DNA of 43,458 nt, taken from positions 1-43,458 of the forward strand of contig UQDA01000022.1 of assembly GCA_900539715.1 (NCBI GenBank). The letters run 5' to 3'. Below the pieces are notes generated by a model. It saw only the letters and a program-made list of their open reading frames with translations, made no database searches and had not been told where the DNA came from. The position numbers and the translations under genes were made by a program. The stretch comes from an uncultured Lachnospiraceae bacterium (GTDB lineage Bacteria > Bacillota > Clostridia > Lachnospirales > Lachnospiraceae). Positions 1 to 8,522 of this stretch are shown here, piece after piece; positions within the stretch are counted from its first letter, which is position 1; each line of letters begins with the position of its first letter.

Positions 1-1
1 G

Positions 2-889
2 GTTATTGAAATGGCTGCGGCTTCAGGGCTTCCGATGCTTGAAAATGACCTGCGCGATCCGCTCAAGACAACTTCCTATGGAACAGGGGAGCTGTTAAGG
101 GATGCTCTGGACAAAGGCTTTGCTAAAATTGCGATAGGGATTGGAGGTTCTGCGACAAATGACGGCGGAATGGGAGCGATGCGCGCATTGGGAGCACGTT
201 TTTTGGATGAGGCAGACAGAGAGCTAGAAGGATGCGGAGAGGATCTGGAAAAGGTAAGACGGATTGACTTATCCGGTCTGCACCCGGGAATAAAAGAAAT
301 AGAACTGACCATTATGTGCGACGTGGATAATCCGCTGTGCGGAACAGACGGAGCAACATATACGTTTGGAAAGCAAAAAGGTGGAACGCCTGAAATACTG
401 GAACGCCTTGAGGCGGGAATGCAAAATTACCAGAATGTGCTCCGGGAAACATTTGAAGAAAATCCGGAAGAGATTCGGGGCGGCGGAGCTGCCGGCGGGC
501 TCGGCGCAGCGCTGGCACTTTTTTGCAGAGGAAAGATCCGGCCGGGTGTGGACACTGTGCTGGATATGCTGGAATTTGACCGTCTTTTGGACGGGGCATC
601 GCTTGTGGTGACAGGGGAAGGCAGGACGGATGCGCAGACAGCCCATGGGAAGGTAATGTATGGGATTGGAATGCACGCCAAAGAAAAAGGAATTCCGGTA
701 ATTGGCCTATCGGGTTCTCTCGGAGAAGGAGCAGAGGAACTTGTAAAATATGGAATCAGATCAATGACTGCAACAGTCAATTCACCGATGACTCTGGAAA
801 CGGCGCTGGCACGCACAGAAGAGCTTTATTTTCAGGGGGCGTTAAATATGTTCCGTCTGATCAAGGTCGGGATGGAGATCAGACAATAA
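2..889 (+). CDS. Glycerate kinase, C-terminal part (gene starts before the window)
   Basis: This is the last 295 residues of a type-1 glycerate kinase (GlxK/GarK family), which phosphorylates D-glycerate with ATP and feeds it into lower glycolysis in the cytoplasm. The frame is open from base 2, so the N-terminus lies outside the window. Family hallmarks are visible: the IGIGGSATNDGGMGAMRALG segment, the CDVDNPLCG segment, the glycine-rich GGGAAGGLGAALALF stretch, and VTGEGRTDAQTAHGK near the C-terminus. The family is usually about 370-380 residues, so roughly 80 residues are missing. A strong hairpin terminator follows at once, so this is the last gene of its transcript. The family is certain; whether the product is the 2- or 3-phosphate cannot be read from this fragment. 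Confidence 0.93.
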   Translation, partial: VIEMAAASGLPMLENDLRDPLKTTSYGTGELLRDALDKGFAKIAIGIGGSATNDGGMGAMRALGARFLDEADRELEGCGEDLEKVRRIDLSGLHPGIKEIELTIMCDVDNPLCGTDGATYTFGKQKGGTPEILERLEAGMQNYQNVLRETFEENPEEIRGGGAAGGLGAALALFCRGKIRPGVDTVLDMLEFDRLLDGASLVVTGEGRTDAQTAHGKVMYGIGMHAKEKGIPVIGLSGSLGEGAEELVKYGIRSMTATVNSPMTLETALARTEELYFQGALNMFRLIKVGMEIRQ

Positions 890-900
890 GGCATGCGCAC

Positions 901-937
901 AAAATCCCCGGTCAGAGTAAGCTGTACCGGGGATTTT
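901..937 (+). terminator. Intrinsic terminator after glycerate kinase
   Basis: A perfect 12-bp stem, AAAATCCCCGGT pairing with ACCGGGGATTTT, encloses a 13-nt loop just after the stop codon at 889. It is A-rich on one side and T-rich on the other, so it could work in both directions. The rest of 938-1082 holds a weaker imperfect hairpin around CAGCAG/CTGCTG (about 1019-1042) and no gene. Confidence 0.85.
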
Positions 938-1082
938 GCGGCAGAATGAAGCTGTCTTTATGCTGCCGCGATCTGCTATTCTACAATTGCCCCTTTAAAG
1001 TACGTTCTTACGCTTCAAACAGCAGGCGCTTGAGGCTGCTGTGAACGATAACAGAGGTTTTTTTATTTGTCCGCTGAATGGA

Positions 1083-1694
1083 TTATTTTTCCGGAACCGT
1101 GCGCGTCAGGATGAGCGCTTCACGGCAGGGAAATTCCCCCATTTCATAGTATTTGCGGGTCGCGCGGTTCAAACGTTCAAAGGAAACTGCACGATTTGCC
1201 TTTTTGGGCTGACCATCGATAAAGCGGATGCCGTCAGCAGAGTATTCCACATCAAATCCGGGAGTGTCGGGTTCTTCATAATAGGGATCGAAGAAAAGAA
1301 CCTCATCATCGGATACGCCGGTAAGAAGGACGTAATGCGCGACGTCGAGGAACAGGCGCAGAACAACGACGCTGCCCTCTTTGAGTGCGCGGTATATTTT
1401 GCCGTCAGGATATACTGTCACATCTTCTCCGGACATAAATTCACAGTGAATAGGAAAATGGCGAACTGTGCTTATCTGGTTGAGCCAGCAGCCGATATAA
1501 TTCATGGCGGCAGCAGAAGTTCCATGTTTGCATGGCTCACCGGCTTCACTGTAGGTATCCATACAGTAGAGCATGATAAATTTGACGATGTCGGGCAGTA
1601 TTTCCTCGCGCTCATACAGATAGCGGAGGGCGTTGATGAGGGAAACAGGGCCGCAGTCATACTCTGAGGACTGATAGTTCAGAAGATTTTTCAT
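1083..1694 (-). CDS. C39-like cysteine peptidase, stand-alone
   Basis: A 203-residue protein resembling the peptidase C39 (papain-like) fold. The N-terminal NYQSSEYDCGPVSLINALRY segment carries the expected oxyanion Gln8 and nucleophile Cys14. A central LDVAHYVLLTGV segment gives His120, and FFDPYYEE gives Asp136, so a Cys-His-Asp triad is plausible. Unlike bacteriocin-export C39 proteins it has no membrane or ABC domain, and there is no clear signal peptide, so it probably acts in the cytoplasm. The start is supported by GGAGG about 10 nt upstream. The gene is divergent from a peptide-uptake operon and has its own near-consensus promoter at 1755-1783. Substrate and role are unknown; processing of a peptide linked to the neighbouring transporter is only an inference. 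Confidence 0.72.
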   Translation of the reverse strand: MKNLLNYQSSEYDCGPVSLINALRYLYEREEILPDIVKFIMLYCMDTYSEAGEPCKHGTSAAAMNYIGCWLNQISTVRHFPIHCEFMSGEDVTVYPDGKIYRALKEGSVVVLRLFLDVAHYVLLTGVSDDEVLFFDPYYEEPDTPGFDVEYSADGIRFIDGQPKKANRAVSFERLNRATRKYYEMGEFPCREALILTRTVPEK

Positions 1695-1740
1695 TTTGGT
1701 ATATCCTCCATAAAATGGGAAAAAATAAGCGGGAAAATTT

Positions 1741-1764
1741 ACGCTATGTTGTAGAATATAGCGT
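1741..1764. repeat. Inverted repeat over the minus-strand -10 box, candidate operator
   Basis: ACGCTAT (1741-1747) is mirrored by ATAGCGT (1758-1764) with a 10-nt gap. The right arm overlaps the -10 box of the promoter driving the C39-like peptidase and the left arm covers its expected start site. This is a typical position for a repressor. No regulator is encoded next to it. Confidence 0.45.
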
Positions 1765-1783
1765 GGATGTCATATTTTGTCAA
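1755..1783 (-). promoter_or_regulatory. Promoter of the C39-like peptidase
   Basis: On the minus strand, TTGACA (1783-1778) and TATATT (1760-1755) are separated by 17 bp. This is a sigma-70/SigA-type promoter with an expected start near 1749, giving a leader of about 55 nt. Confidence 0.7.
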
Positions 1784-1801
1784 GAACATGCGGCAGCGAT
1801 A

Positions 1802-1830
1802 TTGACATTATATTAGACGGACGATATAAT
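1802..1830 (+). promoter_or_regulatory. Consensus SigA promoter of the peptide-uptake operon
   Basis: TTGACA (1802-1807), a 17-bp spacer and TATAAT (1825-1830) match the consensus exactly. The expected start is near 1837, about 90 nt upstream of the lipoprotein gene. Strong constitutive or repressor-controlled expression is expected. Confidence 0.85.
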
Positions 1831-1928
1831 AAAACGATTTCAGAATATGTGTTCGTAATCAACATAGAACGAATCAAAGATAGAATGTTTACGAAACCGC
1901 AGTAAGGTTTTGGGAGAGGAGCAGCATA

Positions 1929-3569
1929 ATGAAAGTAAGAAAGAAACTTTTAAGCCTGATTCTTGCAGGCGCGATGGTTTTTGGACTGACGGCGTGCGGA
2001 GCACAGAGCGATGGAGCGCAGGAAAGCGCATCCGGGAGCGCGGCAGTCAGTCAGCAGGCATCCGGGGAAAAAATCGTCAACGTGGGTGTTACAAATACGC
2101 TGGAAAGCTTAAATCCCCTTTTGTTAAACGGCGGAGAGATAAATAAATACGCTACAGGACTGATGTTTCTGCCGCTGATGGAGCTGGATGCAGACCTGAA
2201 TTTTGAAGGGATGCTGGCGGATTCCATCACAACAGAGGATAATAAAAATTTTATCGTCCATATCGATGAGGCGGCTGTATGGTCTGACGGTACGCCTGTA
2301 ACGGCGGATGATGTAGTTTATACGGCACTGCGTCTGGCAAGTCCGGTAATTAACAATACGGCAATGATGTATTATGTATTTGAAGGAGTCAATGATGCCG
2401 GTTTCGTGGAGAAAGGTGCAGAGAGCGTTGAGGGTATCCAGAAGGTGGATGATAAGACGGTTCGTTTTACGACTAAAAGCGAGATGCCTCTTACAACCTT
2501 TATCAGCACATATGCCAGGTATCTGCTGACGCTTCCCAAGCATGTGATTGAGCAGTACAGTGAAGAAGAGTTGTCTACTGCGGACTGGTTTAATCATCCG
2601 GACGTGGTGAGCGGTCCCTTTATTGTGACGGATTATGATGTAGACCATTATATCAGCTATACGGCAAATAAAGATTATTGGAAGGGTGCGCCTAAGATAG
2701 ACAAGCTCAATATCAAGATAGTGGACGGAAGTCAGATTTATGCAGGGCTTCAGTCCGGGGAGATAGATATCACACAGCCGACCATGAGCGTGATACCGAT
2801 GGAGGATTATGAGAGCATCGAAGCGCTTGAAAATGTAAACGTAGTATACGGCTCTCCTGTGACGAATCAGTCCGTTTTCATCCAGACGGCGAATGTGCCG
2901 GATGCAAGAGTGCGTCAGGCAATGCTGTATGCGATAAACAGAGAGCAGATCTTAAATGAGCTGCTGGACGGACATGGCGAGGTAATTGACGGTTTCTTAT
3001 CCAGCGCAAGCCCGTTTTTTGATGAAACGATAAAACCCGTTCCTTATGATCCGGAAAAGGCGAAGAGTCTTCTGGAAGATGCCGGATGGGATGGGACGCA
3101 GACACTCCGGTTTTATATTAACTCCGGAGATTCCACTTTTGTGAATGCAGCGTCCATCATCGCAGCCCAGTGGGCGGCAGTAGGGATTAAAGCGGAGATT
3201 CAGACAGTGGATTTTGCGACTCTGATGGCCGTCTCCGGCTCAGAGGATTACGATGTCCTGGCGGTGCAGTATACCTATGCTCCGGTCGATCCTTATCCGG
3301 ATATGTCATGGCTGCTTGGCGGAGCAGGAAGCTGGACGGGCTATGGGAATGATGAGGTTAATGAGGCACTGAAAAAATCCCAGCTTACGGATGATGCAGC
3401 GGAAACAAAAGAGCTGTACTCTGTTGTAAACCGGAAAGTGCAGGAGGATGTGCCCATGTTTTCCGCGTATGTTATCAGCGCCCAGGCTGCTGTGAACAAG
3501 AGAGTCAGCGGAGCAGAGCCTACGGTGTACGGATTTTTCAATGACGTACACAACTGGGATGTACAGTAA
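1929..3569 (+). CDS. Peptide ABC transporter substrate-binding lipoprotein (SBP_bac_5)
   Basis: A 546-residue extracytoplasmic binding protein of the oligopeptide/dipeptide class (DppA/OppA-like). It captures the ligand outside the membrane and delivers it to the permeases encoded downstream. A lipoprotein signal is clear: basic KVRKK, a hydrophobic stretch, and the lipobox LTAC with lipidated Cys23, followed by a Ser/Ala/Gly-rich linker. The family body runs from about residue 50 to the end, including the VWSDGTPVTADDVVYTALRL segment and the VRQAMLYAINREQIL segment typical of SBP_bac_5. GGGAGAGGAG upstream supports the start. It is the first gene of a six-gene operon. The ligand could be a di- or oligopeptide, nickel chelate or similar; the downstream amidohydrolase favours peptides or N-acyl amino acids. 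Confidence 0.93.
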   Translation: MKVRKKLLSLILAGAMVFGLTACGAQSDGAQESASGSAAVSQQASGEKIVNVGVTNTLESLNPLLLNGGEINKYATGLMFLPLMELDADLNFEGMLADSITTEDNKNFIVHIDEAAVWSDGTPVTADDVVYTALRLASPVINNTAMMYYVFEGVNDAGFVEKGAESVEGIQKVDDKTVRFTTKSEMPLTTFISTYARYLLTLPKHVIEQYSEEELSTADWFNHPDVVSGPFIVTDYDVDHYISYTANKDYWKGAPKIDKLNIKIVDGSQIYAGLQSGEIDITQPTMSVIPMEDYESIEALENVNVVYGSPVTNQSVFIQTANVPDARVRQAMLYAINREQILNELLDGHGEVIDGFLSSASPFFDETIKPVPYDPEKAKSLLEDAGWDGTQTLRFYINSGDSTFVNAASIIAAQWAAVGIKAEIQTVDFATLMAVSGSEDYDVLAVQYTYAPVDPYPDMSWLLGGAGSWTGYGNDEVNEALKKSQLTDDAAETKELYSVVNRKVQEDVPMFSAYVISAQAAVNKRVSGAEPTVYGFFNDVHNWDVQ

Positions 3570-3582
3570 AGAAAGGAAAGAA

Positions 3583-4557
3583 ATGTCACATTTACTGGAA
3601 GTTGATGGACTGACCACCGCTTTTGATTCTGATTTCGGAAGAACGGTCAGCGTAGATCATGTAAATTTTACAGTGGATAAAGGAGAGGTAGTCTGCATTG
3701 TAGGAGAATCCGGATGCGGGAAGAGTGTGACCTCGCTTTCCATCATGGGCTTATTAAAGAAGGGCGGGACCGTCATTGACGGTTCTGTCCTGTTTGATAA
3801 CAGGGATTTGCTTTCGATGGAAGAAAAGGAGCTGGATGAAGTGCGGGGAAACAGCATTTCCATGATTTTTCAGGATCCGCTGACCTCCCTGAATCCGGTG
3901 TTCACAATAGGAAACCAGATCACGGAAAGCATCCGCCGTCACCTGCGGCTTTCCAAAGAAGATGCGAAAAAGAGGGCGGAGGAAATCTTAAAAAGAGTCG
4001 GAATGCCCGACCCGGCAGGCGTAATGAAAAAATATCCGCATACGCTTTCGGGCGGTATGCGTCAGCGTGTCATGATAGCCATGGCGCTTAGCTGCGAGCC
4101 GGCTCTTTTGATAGCGGATGAGCCGACAACGGCGCTGGACGTGACGATTCAGGCGCAGATTATGGAGCTTTTAAAAAGCCTTCAGAAGGAAACCGGTATG
4201 TCGCTGATACTTATCACTCATGATATCGGGCTGGTGGCGAGCATGGCTGACCGTGTGATAGTTATGTATGCGGGTCAGGTCATCGAAGAGGCGCCGGTTA
4301 AAGAGCTGTTTGCCTCTCCGGTACATCCGTATACGAAGGCGCTTCTGGCAACGGTTCCGGGGATTTATGACGAGGATGACCGGGAGCTGGAATCGATACC
4401 CGGAATGGTCCCGGAAAGCTATGACGGGATGAAAGGCTGTCGTTTTGCAGACCGCTGCGCGTTTAGAACGGCGGAATGTGAGAAGGCGCAGGAGGAAAGA
4501 TTTTTCGGGAACGGACGAAGGGCAAGATGTGTCCTTGCCGAAAAGGAAGGGGTGTGA
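3583..4557 (+). CDS. Peptide ABC transporter ATP-binding protein, DppD/OppD type
   Basis: A 324-residue ATPase that powers peptide import together with the DppF-type partner encoded next. Visible motifs are Walker A GESGCGKS, signature LSGGMRQR, Walker B LLIADEPTTALD and the switch His in LITHD. A C-terminal oligopeptide-transporter extension carries GCRFADRCAFRTAEC. I chose ATG 3583 over the in-frame ATG at 3541, because 3541 lies inside the previous gene while 3583 follows AAAGGAAAG and aligns with the family start. It sits 13 bp after the lipoprotein gene and 2 bp before the next ATPase gene, so tight co-translation is expected. It is cytoplasmic and docks on the two permeases. Confidence 0.93.
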   Translation: MSHLLEVDGLTTAFDSDFGRTVSVDHVNFTVDKGEVVCIVGESGCGKSVTSLSIMGLLKKGGTVIDGSVLFDNRDLLSMEEKELDEVRGNSISMIFQDPLTSLNPVFTIGNQITESIRRHLRLSKEDAKKRAEEILKRVGMPDPAGVMKKYPHTLSGGMRQRVMIAMALSCEPALLIADEPTTALDVTIQAQIMELLKSLQKETGMSLILITHDIGLVASMADRVIVMYAGQVIEEAPVKELFASPVHPYTKALLATVPGIYDEDDRELESIPGMVPESYDGMKGCRFADRCAFRTAECEKAQEERFFGNGRRARCVLAEKEGV

Positions 4558-4559
4558 AG

Positions 4560-5567
4560 ATGACAGAAAAAAACACTCTGGAAGCTCCGCTCGTTGAGGT
4601 GGAGGGTCTGAAAAAGTATTATCCGATAAGAGGCGGCATCATTACGCATACGGTCGGAGAGATACGGGCGGTGGATGATATCTCCTTTTCCGTAAAAAAA
4701 GGGGAAACGCTGGGGCTTGTGGGAGAGTCGGGCTGCGGAAAATCCACGGTCGGGCGTCAGCTTGTCGGGCTGGAAAAGCCGACCGGAGGACAGATATTAT
4801 ATAGAGGAACCAGACTCGGGAGCGGGACAAAGGAAGAAAAGGAGCTTCGCACGAAGCTGCAGATGGTTTTTCAGGATCCCTATTCTTCCCTGAATCCGAG
4901 AAAACATATTTATGAAATTCTGGCGCAGCCGATGCTGTATCATCATATCTCATCAAAGCAGACGATACAAAAGGATGTGGACAGGCTGCTGGATATGGTG
5001 GGGCTTCCTAAAAATGTGCTCGGGAGGTATCCTCATGAATTTTCCGGCGGTCAGCGTCAGAGGATAGGAATTGCCAGGGCGCTTTCGCTCAATCCGGAAT
5101 TTCTCGTATGCGATGAGCCGGTAAGTGCGCTGGACGTTTCGATACAAGCGCAGATATTGAATCTTTTGAAGAGTCTGCAGAAGGAGCTCGGTCTGACCTG
5201 CTTGTTTGTAGGACATGGTCTCGGGGCGGTAAACTATGTGAGCGATCGTATTGCAGTGATGTATCTTGGAAAAATTGTTGAGATAGGTCCTGCAAAGGAA
5301 GTGTTCCGGCATCCGGTGCATCCTTATACAAGGGCGCTGATAGATGCGGTTCCGATTGCAGATCCGGAGCTTCGCAGAGAGAAAAAGATTTTGAGCGGTG
5401 AGATAGCTTCGGCATCAAATCCACCGGAAGGCTGCCGTTTTCATCCGCGCTGCCCCTATGCCTGTGAGACATGCAGACAGGAGGAGCCGCAGCTTATGGA
5501 GATGATGCCTCAGAGCGGTCATTTTGCGGCATGTCCGATCGTGTGCAGAAAGGAGGGCTTAGGGTGA
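4560..5567 (+). CDS. Peptide ABC transporter ATP-binding protein, DppF/OppF type
   Basis: A 335-residue second ATPase of the heterodimeric peptide importer. Motifs: the early YYPIRGGIITHTVGEIRAVD segment typical of OppF/DppF, Walker A GESGCGKS, signature FSGGQRQR, Walker B LVCDEPVSALD, and a C-terminal CRFHPRCPYACETC extension. The switch motif reads FVGHGLGAV where HD or HN is more usual; the His is kept but the next residue is Gly. ATG 4560 follows AAGGGGTGTGAAG and is preferred over the upstream in-frame start at 4527, which lies within the previous gene. The stop overlaps the GTG start of the first permease as GTGA. Confidence 0.92.
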   Translation: MTEKNTLEAPLVEVEGLKKYYPIRGGIITHTVGEIRAVDDISFSVKKGETLGLVGESGCGKSTVGRQLVGLEKPTGGQILYRGTRLGSGTKEEKELRTKLQMVFQDPYSSLNPRKHIYEILAQPMLYHHISSKQTIQKDVDRLLDMVGLPKNVLGRYPHEFSGGQRQRIGIARALSLNPEFLVCDEPVSALDVSIQAQILNLLKSLQKELGLTCLFVGHGLGAVNYVSDRIAVMYLGKIVEIGPAKEVFRHPVHPYTRALIDAVPIADPELRREKKILSGEIASASNPPEGCRFHPRCPYACETCRQEEPQLMEMMPQSGHFAACPIVCRKEGLG

Positions 5568-6511
5568 CAAAGTATATCATAAAAAGGATACTGATTGCCA
5601 TTCCGGTATTGATAGGAATTACGGTCATAGATTACGCTATTATGTGTCTGGCGGGAAGCCCGTTGGAAATGCTCCAGGGGCCGAGAGTTTCAGAAGCGGC
5701 GGTACAGGCAAAGGAGATAGCACTCGGGCTGAACCAGCCCTTTTATGTACAGTATTTTGTGTGGCTTAAGCAGCTTGTACAGGGCAATATGGGCTTTTCC
5801 ATGAAATCCTATCAGCCTGTGAGCGAGATGATAGTCAGTCATTTGGGGCCTACGCTGCTTTTGATGGGAGTGTCTCTGATCGTAAGCCTTTTGATGGCAG
5901 TCCCTGCAGGGATATACAGTGCGGTCAAGCAATATTCCGCCGGGGATTATGCTGTTGTTACGGCATCCTTTTTAAGCAGCAGTATTCCGGGATTTTTTCT
6001 GGCGCTGCTTTTGATATATGTATTTACGGTAAAGCTCGGATGGCTGCCTTCGGGCGGCATGACGACGTTAGGAACGGATGGAGGAGCGGCGGACATTGCA
6101 AAGCATATGGTGATGCCGGTGCTCGTTTTATCCACGTCCATGGCAGGTACGACCATCCGTTATATCCGCAGCGCGGTTCTGGAAATTTTGCAGCAGGATT
6201 ATCTGCGTACGGCAAAAGCAAAGGGAATCGGAAGATTTAAGGTTATCAATAAGCATGCGCTTAAAAATGCGTTGATTCCTGTCATCACAGTCATCGGGAT
6301 GCAGATTCCGATGTTGTTTGGCGGACAGGTTATCATTGAACAGGTATTTTCCTGGCCTGGCCTCGGCCTGATGACGATGAGCGCTATTTCAAACAGGGAT
6401 TATCCGGTCATTATGGGGGTATGCCTGCTTTCGGCAATCGTGGTGCTGGCGGCAAATCTTATCACGGATATTTTATATGCATTGGCTGATCCTACGATAC
6501 AGCTGAAATAG
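5564..6511 (+). CDS. Peptide ABC transporter permease, DppB/OppB type
   Basis: A 315-residue inner-membrane permease of the BPD_transp_1 class, forming half of the translocation channel. It begins with the typical YIIKRILIAIPVLIGITV first membrane segment and has about six hydrophobic segments. The EAA-type loop that contacts the ATPase is at RTAKAKGIGRFKVINKHALK. The start is GTG at 5564, with AGGAGGG six bases upstream, overlapping the preceding stop by 4 nt. The in-frame ATG at 5471 lies inside the previous gene and is rejected. The gene order (binding protein, D, F, B, C) differs from the common A-B-C-D-F order. Confidence 0.92.
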   Translation: MTKYIIKRILIAIPVLIGITVIDYAIMCLAGSPLEMLQGPRVSEAAVQAKEIALGLNQPFYVQYFVWLKQLVQGNMGFSMKSYQPVSEMIVSHLGPTLLLMGVSLIVSLLMAVPAGIYSAVKQYSAGDYAVVTASFLSSSIPGFFLALLLIYVFTVKLGWLPSGGMTTLGTDGGAADIAKHMVMPVLVLSTSMAGTTIRYIRSAVLEILQQDYLRTAKAKGIGRFKVINKHALKNALIPVITVIGMQIPMLFGGQVIIEQVFSWPGLGLMTMSAISNRDYPVIMGVCLLSAIVVLAANLITDILYALADPTIQLK

Positions 6512-6521
6512 GAGCACCGGG

Positions 6522-7397
6522 ATGAAGAGAAAACAGACAAATTCAGATATTACAAGAGAAAGCTATTTGCAGACCGTCTGGCGCCGTTTCAGACGTCATC
6601 ATCTGGCAACAATAAGCGTGGCGGTTGTTGTTCTGGTCGGGCTGGCGGCGCTGTTAGCACCGGTGATAGCACCTTACCATCCGGACGAGATCGTTGGGGG
6701 CTTTTCAAAGGCACCGTCGGCGGCTCACTGGCTGGGAACAGACCAGATAGGAAGGGATGTATTCAGCAGACTTTTATATGCCACAAGAGTATCCTTGATG
6801 GTGGGGATTCTGGCTACGGCGATATCTACGGCGATAGGAGTGATACTCGGGCTTGTGGCGGGGTATTTCGGCGGTGTGGCAGATATGCTTATCATGCGCT
6901 TTACAGATATGGTGATGTCTTTCCCTTATATTTTGCTTGTGCTGGTGGCGGCTTCTATTTTTAAGCCGGGGCTGTGGAGTATCATTCTGATACTGGGCTT
7001 TGTTGACTGGCCGGGCATTGCGCGGCTTGTGCGGGGCAATGTATTGAGCCTTAGGGAGAGTAATTTTGTAAAAAGCGACCTGGTGGCGGGGATGCCGCTG
7101 CGCTATATTTTATTTTCGGAAATTCTGCCGAATACAGCGGCACCGATTTTGGTATATGCGACATCCGTTCTTGCCTTGTCCATGCTGGACGAGGCTGCAT
7201 TGAGCTTTCTGGGGATGGGAGTCCAGCCGCCGTCGGCGAGCCTTGGTAATATGCTAAACGGTGCACAGTCTCTGACAGTGCTGACAAAGCAGCCGTGGTT
7301 GTGGATACCTCCGGGATTGACCATTGTTGTGCTGGTGATTGCCATCAATTTTATAGGAGATGCGCTGAGAGATGCGCTCGATCCGAATAGTAAATAA
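6522..7397 (+). CDS. Peptide ABC transporter permease, DppC/OppC type
   Basis: A 291-residue permease partner of the preceding DppB-type protein. An N-terminal cytoplasmic arm (SYLQTVWRRFRRHHLATIS) leads into the first membrane helix, as in OppC_N domains. The motif HWLGTDQIGRDVFSRLLYATRVSL is the family signature just before the core permease domain. Five or six hydrophobic segments follow, with the EAA-like loop near residues 185-200 (VKSDLVAGMPLRYILFSEIL). The gene starts 10 bp after the previous stop with GGAGCACCGG upstream. A 12-bp gap and GGAGG precede the amidohydrolase gene, which therefore belongs to the same operon. Confidence 0.92.
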   Translation: MKRKQTNSDITRESYLQTVWRRFRRHHLATISVAVVVLVGLAALLAPVIAPYHPDEIVGGFSKAPSAAHWLGTDQIGRDVFSRLLYATRVSLMVGILATAISTAIGVILGLVAGYFGGVADMLIMRFTDMVMSFPYILLVLVAASIFKPGLWSIILILGFVDWPGIARLVRGNVLSLRESNFVKSDLVAGMPLRYILFSEILPNTAAPILVYATSVLALSMLDEAALSFLGMGVQPPSASLGNMLNGAQSLTVLTKQPWLWIPPGLTIVVLVIAINFIGDALRDALDPNSK

Positions 7398-7409
7398 GGC
7401 GGAGGTATC

Positions 7410-8522
7410 ATGATAGAAAAAGAACAGATATTGGAGTTGTTTTACTGGTTTCACAGACATCCGGAGTTGTCTTATGAGGAGTTTGGGACGACTGAAAAGA
7501 TACGGGAGATTTTGACGCAGGCGGGAGTGGAAGTTTTGCCGCTGCCTCTGGAGACCGGCCTGGTCGCACAGGTTACGGGTGAACAGGAGGGAGAAACGGC
7601 AGCGCTTCGCTGTGACATTGACGGGCTTCCTGTTACAGAAGAGTCAGGACTTTTTTACAGTTCGGAATATCCGGGGAAAATGCATGCCTGTGGTCACGAT
7701 TTTCATATAATGGCAGGAATCGTGGCAACGCTCTTTTTGCAGGAGAACAGGGCGCGGCTGAAGGGGAGAGTAAAGATTTTCTTCCAGCCGGCTGAGGAGT
7801 CTGCGATAGGCGCAAAAAAAATCCTGGAAACGGGAGAGATGGACGGTGTCTGGAAAATATGGGGGCTTCATGCGGATCCAACCAACCCGGTCGGTACGAT
7901 AGGACTTCGGCAAGGCTATGTGGCAGCGTCTGTGGACCGGTTTGTGGTAACGGTAGAAGGGATAGGATGCCATGGCGCGCATCCGGATGACGGGGTTGAC
8001 CCGATTCCTGCGGCGGCTGCGATGGTACAGGCATTTCAGACGATTGTGAGCCGCAATATCAATCCCTTTCATCCGGCGCTCATCAGCGTGACGAGGGTAG
8101 AAGCGGGAAAGACCTGGAACGTGATACCGCAGACGGCAGAAATAGAAGGAACTGTACGGACAATGGACAGGGCAGACCGTGAGTTGTTTAAAAAGCGCCT
8201 GTTTGAGATTGCGGACAGGACTGCTGCCGCATACGGGGCGCAGGCAAGGGTTCAGTGGATGCCCGGTTCTCCGGCAGTTTATAACGATGGGGAAATGGTA
8301 CACGAAGCGATACGGAAAGCAAAAGAATGCGGATATGAGGTTGTACCCCAGGAACAGTCTCTGGGCGGAGATGATTTTTCCTTTTATACAGAAAATGTTC
8401 CCGGGTGTTATATCAAGATAGGTACGGGAGTGGGACCGACAATTCATCAGCCTAAATTTGCAGTTGATCCCGAGGCGATAGTGCCTGCGGGGGAATTTCT
8501 GGCAAAGCTGATGCTGGATTAA
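7410..8522 (+). CDS. M20D family amidohydrolase (N-acyl amino acid / peptide hydrolase)
   Basis: A 370-residue metal-dependent amidohydrolase of the M20D group (hippurate hydrolase, N-acyl-L-amino acid amidohydrolase, IAA-amino acid hydrolase). Metal-site motifs are in place: MHACGHDFH, the catalytic Glu pair in FQPAEESA, His in WGLHADPTNP, and a late His in GPTIHQPKF. The central dimerisation domain spans about residues 180-290. There is no signal peptide, so it is cytoplasmic. As last gene of the transporter operon it probably cleaves the imported substrate, for example an N-acylated or N-blocked amino acid or dipeptide; that is inference from context. Its stop codon overlaps the stop of the convergent Eis-like gene by three bases, leaving no room for a terminator between them. 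Confidence 0.9.
   Translation: MIEKEQILELFYWFHRHPELSYEEFGTTEKIREILTQAGVEVLPLPLETGLVAQVTGEQEGETAALRCDIDGLPVTEESGLFYSSEYPGKMHACGHDFHIMAGIVATLFLQENRARLKGRVKIFFQPAEESAIGAKKILETGEMDGVWKIWGLHADPTNPVGTIGLRQGYVAASVDRFVVTVEGIGCHGAHPDDGVDPIPAAAAMVQAFQTIVSRNINPFHPALISVTRVEAGKTWNVIPQTAEIEGTVRTMDRADRELFKKRLFEIADRTAAAYGAQARVQWMPGSPAVYNDGEMVHEAIRKAKECGYEVVPQEQSLGGDDFSFYTENVPGCYIKIGTGVGPTIHQPKFAVDPEAIVPAGEFLAKLMLD

Noticed and set aside
1010..1042. Possible repeat family linking hairpins near 1020 and 14020 (both contain CGCTTGAGG-like strings)
   Set aside because: The similarity is short and the stems differ; not enough for a repeat family.
1041..1667. 208-codon plus-strand frame opposite the C39-like peptidase
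   Set aside because: The minus frame has the catalytic motifs, a ribosome binding site and a consensus promoter; the plus frame has none.
7644..8447. 267-codon minus frame opposite the M20D hydrolase
   Set aside because: Arg/Cys/His/Tyr-rich shadow with no recognisable motif.
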